NCBI GenBank assembly: GCA_017999235.1 | Contig: JAGOBN010000216.1 | Span: forward strand, 1-6,945 | From: Anaerolineales bacterium | GTDB taxonomy: Bacteria; Chloroflexota; Anaerolineae; Anaerolineales; UBA6663 | Reading direction: 5' to 3' | Length of the DNA: 6,945 nt | In this document: in pieces, positions 5,566 to 6,945 of the stretch | Layout: every line of letters starts with the position of its first letter | Numbering within the stretch: position 1 is the first letter of the stretch | The notes under the pieces: generated by a model | What the model was told of the DNA's origin: nothing | The model's database searches: none | What the model saw: the letters and a program-made list of their open reading frames with translations, nothing else | Translations under genes and position numbers: made by a program

Positions 5566-6945
5566 ATGGGATTCTTCGGCAGCCTCAACGCGGAAGCCTA
5601 CGACCGCCAGTACAGCGACGCCGCCCTGGTGCGGCGCATGGCCGCTTACTTTGCGCCCTACCGGCGGACGGTGCTGACCATCGCCGGCACCCTGCTGGCC
5701 ACGGCCCTGCTGGACGCCGCCTGGCCCCTGCTGATCGCGCGCGGCGTCAGCGCGCTGGCCGCCGCGCCGGCCACCAATCTGATCTTCCTGCTCTTCGGCG
5801 CCATCCTGCTCACCGGGCTGGGGATGTGGGGGCTGAACTATGTGCGCCGGCGCCTGATCACGCGCGCCATCGGCGACGTCATCCTGGCCCTGCGCCGGGA
5901 CGCCTTCCGCGCCACCGTGGCGCACGACCTGTCGTTTTACGATGAGTACAGCTCCGGCCGCATTGTCAGCCGCATCACGTCCGATACCCAGGAGTTTGCC
6001 AACGTCACGGTGCTGGTCGGGGACACCTTCAGCCAGTTCCTGACGGTCTTCATCCTGACCGCCGTGCTCTGGCAGACCGAATGGCGGCTGACGGTGGTGC
6101 TCTGGCTGCTGACCCTGCCGGTGATTTTGGTGGCCAGCGGCTTCCGGAGCCTAGCCCGGCGCGTCACCCGCCAAGGGACGCGGGCCATGGCCGAGGTCAA
6201 CGCCGCGATCCAGGAGACCGTATCCGGCATTGCCGTGGCCAAAAACTTCCGGCAGGAGCGCCTGGTCTACGACGAGTTCGTGGCCGTCAACCGGCAAGCC
6301 TACGCCATCAACGTGCGGCGCGGCTTTGTCCTGGCGTCCGTCTTCCCGTCGTTGAACATGCTGGCCGGCGTGGCCACCGCCGTGCTGGTCTATCTCGGCG
6401 GCCGGGCCGCCGGCCTGGGCGCCATCGACGCCGGCGCCTGGTATCTCTTCGTCCAGGGCGTGGACCGGTTCTTCTTCCCGTTCCTCAACCTGGCCTCCTT
6501 CTGGCCGCAGGTGCAGGCCGGGCTGGCCGCCGCCGAGCGCGTCTTCGCGCTGGTGGACGCCGAGCCCGTGGTCAAGCAGAGCGCGGCCCTGGCCGTCCCG
6601 GCCCTGCGCGGGGAGATCCAGTTCGACCACCTGAGCTTCCGCTACTCGGACAAGGAGGCGGTGCTGGATGATTTCTCGCTGCACATCCGGCCCGGCGAGA
6701 CGGTGGCGCTGGTGGGCCATACCGGCGCCGGCAAGAGCTCCCTGGCCAAGCTGATCGCGCGCTTTTATGAGTTTCAAGCCGGGCGGCTGTTAATTGACGG
6801 TCGGGATCTGCGCGCCTTCGATCTGCGCGCGTATCGCCAGCAGCTGGGCATCGTCTCCCAGGTGCCGTTCCTGTTCGCCGGCACCGTGGCCGATAACATC
6901 CGCTATGCCCGGCCGGCGGTGACCCAGGCGGAGATGGAGGCCCTG
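5566..6945 (+). CDS. ABC exporter half-transporter, partner subunit (partial, runs off the window)
   Basis: The frame is open from ATG 5566 to the window end with no stop (460 codons), beginning MGFFGSLNAEAYDRQYSDAALVRRM. Six membrane segments are likely (about 34-60, 70-92, 147-169, 173-192, 254-278, 287-310), with cytoplasmic loop motifs such as LSFYDEYSSGRIVSRITSD (122-140). The ATPase domain starts near 349 and shows A-loop Tyr360, Walker A GHTGAGKS (384-391, Lys390) and Q-loop Gln432 in SQVPFLF. The signature, Walker B and switch regions lie beyond the window. It starts 5 bp after the preceding ABC gene without its own Shine-Dalgarno, implying coupled translation and a fixed ratio of the two subunits. 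Given the Asp substitution in the first subunit, this one is expected to carry the catalytic Glu (BmrD/LmrD/TM288 role). It is a true gene cut by the window, not a pseudogene. Confidence 0.92.
   Translation, partial: MGFFGSLNAEAYDRQYSDAALVRRMAAYFAPYRRTVLTIAGTLLATALLDAAWPLLIARGVSALAAAPATNLIFLLFGAILLTGLGMWGLNYVRRRLITRAIGDVILALRRDAFRATVAHDLSFYDEYSSGRIVSRITSDTQEFANVTVLVGDTFSQFLTVFILTAVLWQTEWRLTVVLWLLTLPVILVASGFRSLARRVTRQGTRAMAEVNAAIQETVSGIAVAKNFRQERLVYDEFVAVNRQAYAINVRRGFVLASVFPSLNMLAGVATAVLVYLGGRAAGLGAIDAGAWYLFVQGVDRFFFPFLNLASFWPQVQAGLAAAERVFALVDAEPVVKQSAALAVPALRGEIQFDHLSFRYSDKEAVLDDFSLHIRPGETVALVGHTGAGKSSLAKLIARFYEFQAGRLLIDGRDLRAFDLRAYRQQLGIVSQVPFLFAGTVADNIRYARPAVTQAEMEAL

Noticed and set aside
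5544..6671. Two + strand frames (5544-5945, 6081-6671) inside the second ABC gene
   Set aside because: They are alternate-frame shadows rich in Arg and Ala. The frame starting at 5566 carries the membrane segments, Walker A and Q-loop without interruption.
1..6945. CRISPR arrays, transposons, tRNA or rRNA genes, defence islands
   Set aside because: No spaced identical repeats, terminal inverted repeats with a transposase, cloverleaf sequences or defence-type domains were seen. All long stretches are accounted for by the genes listed.

Overview
The window is G+C-rich, densely packed bacterial DNA with every supported gene on the + strand. No RNA gene, insertion sequence, phage gene or CRISPR array is visible. 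The organism cannot be fixed from this sequence alone. Strong G/C bias at third codon positions, extended -10 boxes of the form TGGTAnnnT close to start codons, and an orphan zinc-ribbon/single-membrane-segment protein would suit a Chloroflexota (Anaerolineae-like) or similar environmental genome. That assignment is inference.

Layout. Bases 1-51 look like the last codons of an upstream gene. A deoxynucleoside kinase gene (86-766) follows, with a promoter-like box so close that the mRNA may be leaderless. A gene for a membrane protein of unknown function (792-1838) starts 25 bp later; it has an N-terminal zinc ribbon, one membrane segment and an outside domain, and is followed by a rho-independent terminator (1858-1891). 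Next is the pyridoxal 5'-phosphate synthase pair pdxS (1960-2880) and pdxT (2935-3510), with its own extended -10 promoter and a clear Shine-Dalgarno before pdxS. A long, nearly perfect hairpin (3543-3575) follows pdxT. The region from 3576 to 3793 has several stem-loops and two tiny open frames. It leads into two tightly coupled ABC exporter half-transporter genes, 3794-5560 (complete) and 5566-6945 (cut by the window end).

How the genes work together. PdxS and PdxT form the one-complex (DXP-independent) vitamin B6 route: PdxT releases ammonia from glutamine and PdxS condenses it with ribose 5-phosphate and glyceraldehyde 3-phosphate. The two ABC genes most likely encode one heterodimeric exporter. 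The first subunit carries Asp in place of the catalytic Walker B Glu, the hallmark of the degenerate-site subunit in the BmrC/LmrC/TM287 type, and the second would be its catalytic partner. The kinase belongs to purine/pyrimidine deoxynucleoside salvage and shows no obvious functional link to its neighbours.

I see no convincing undescribed system. The points most worth a second look are the asymmetric ABC pair with its structured leader and the orphan zinc-ribbon membrane protein.
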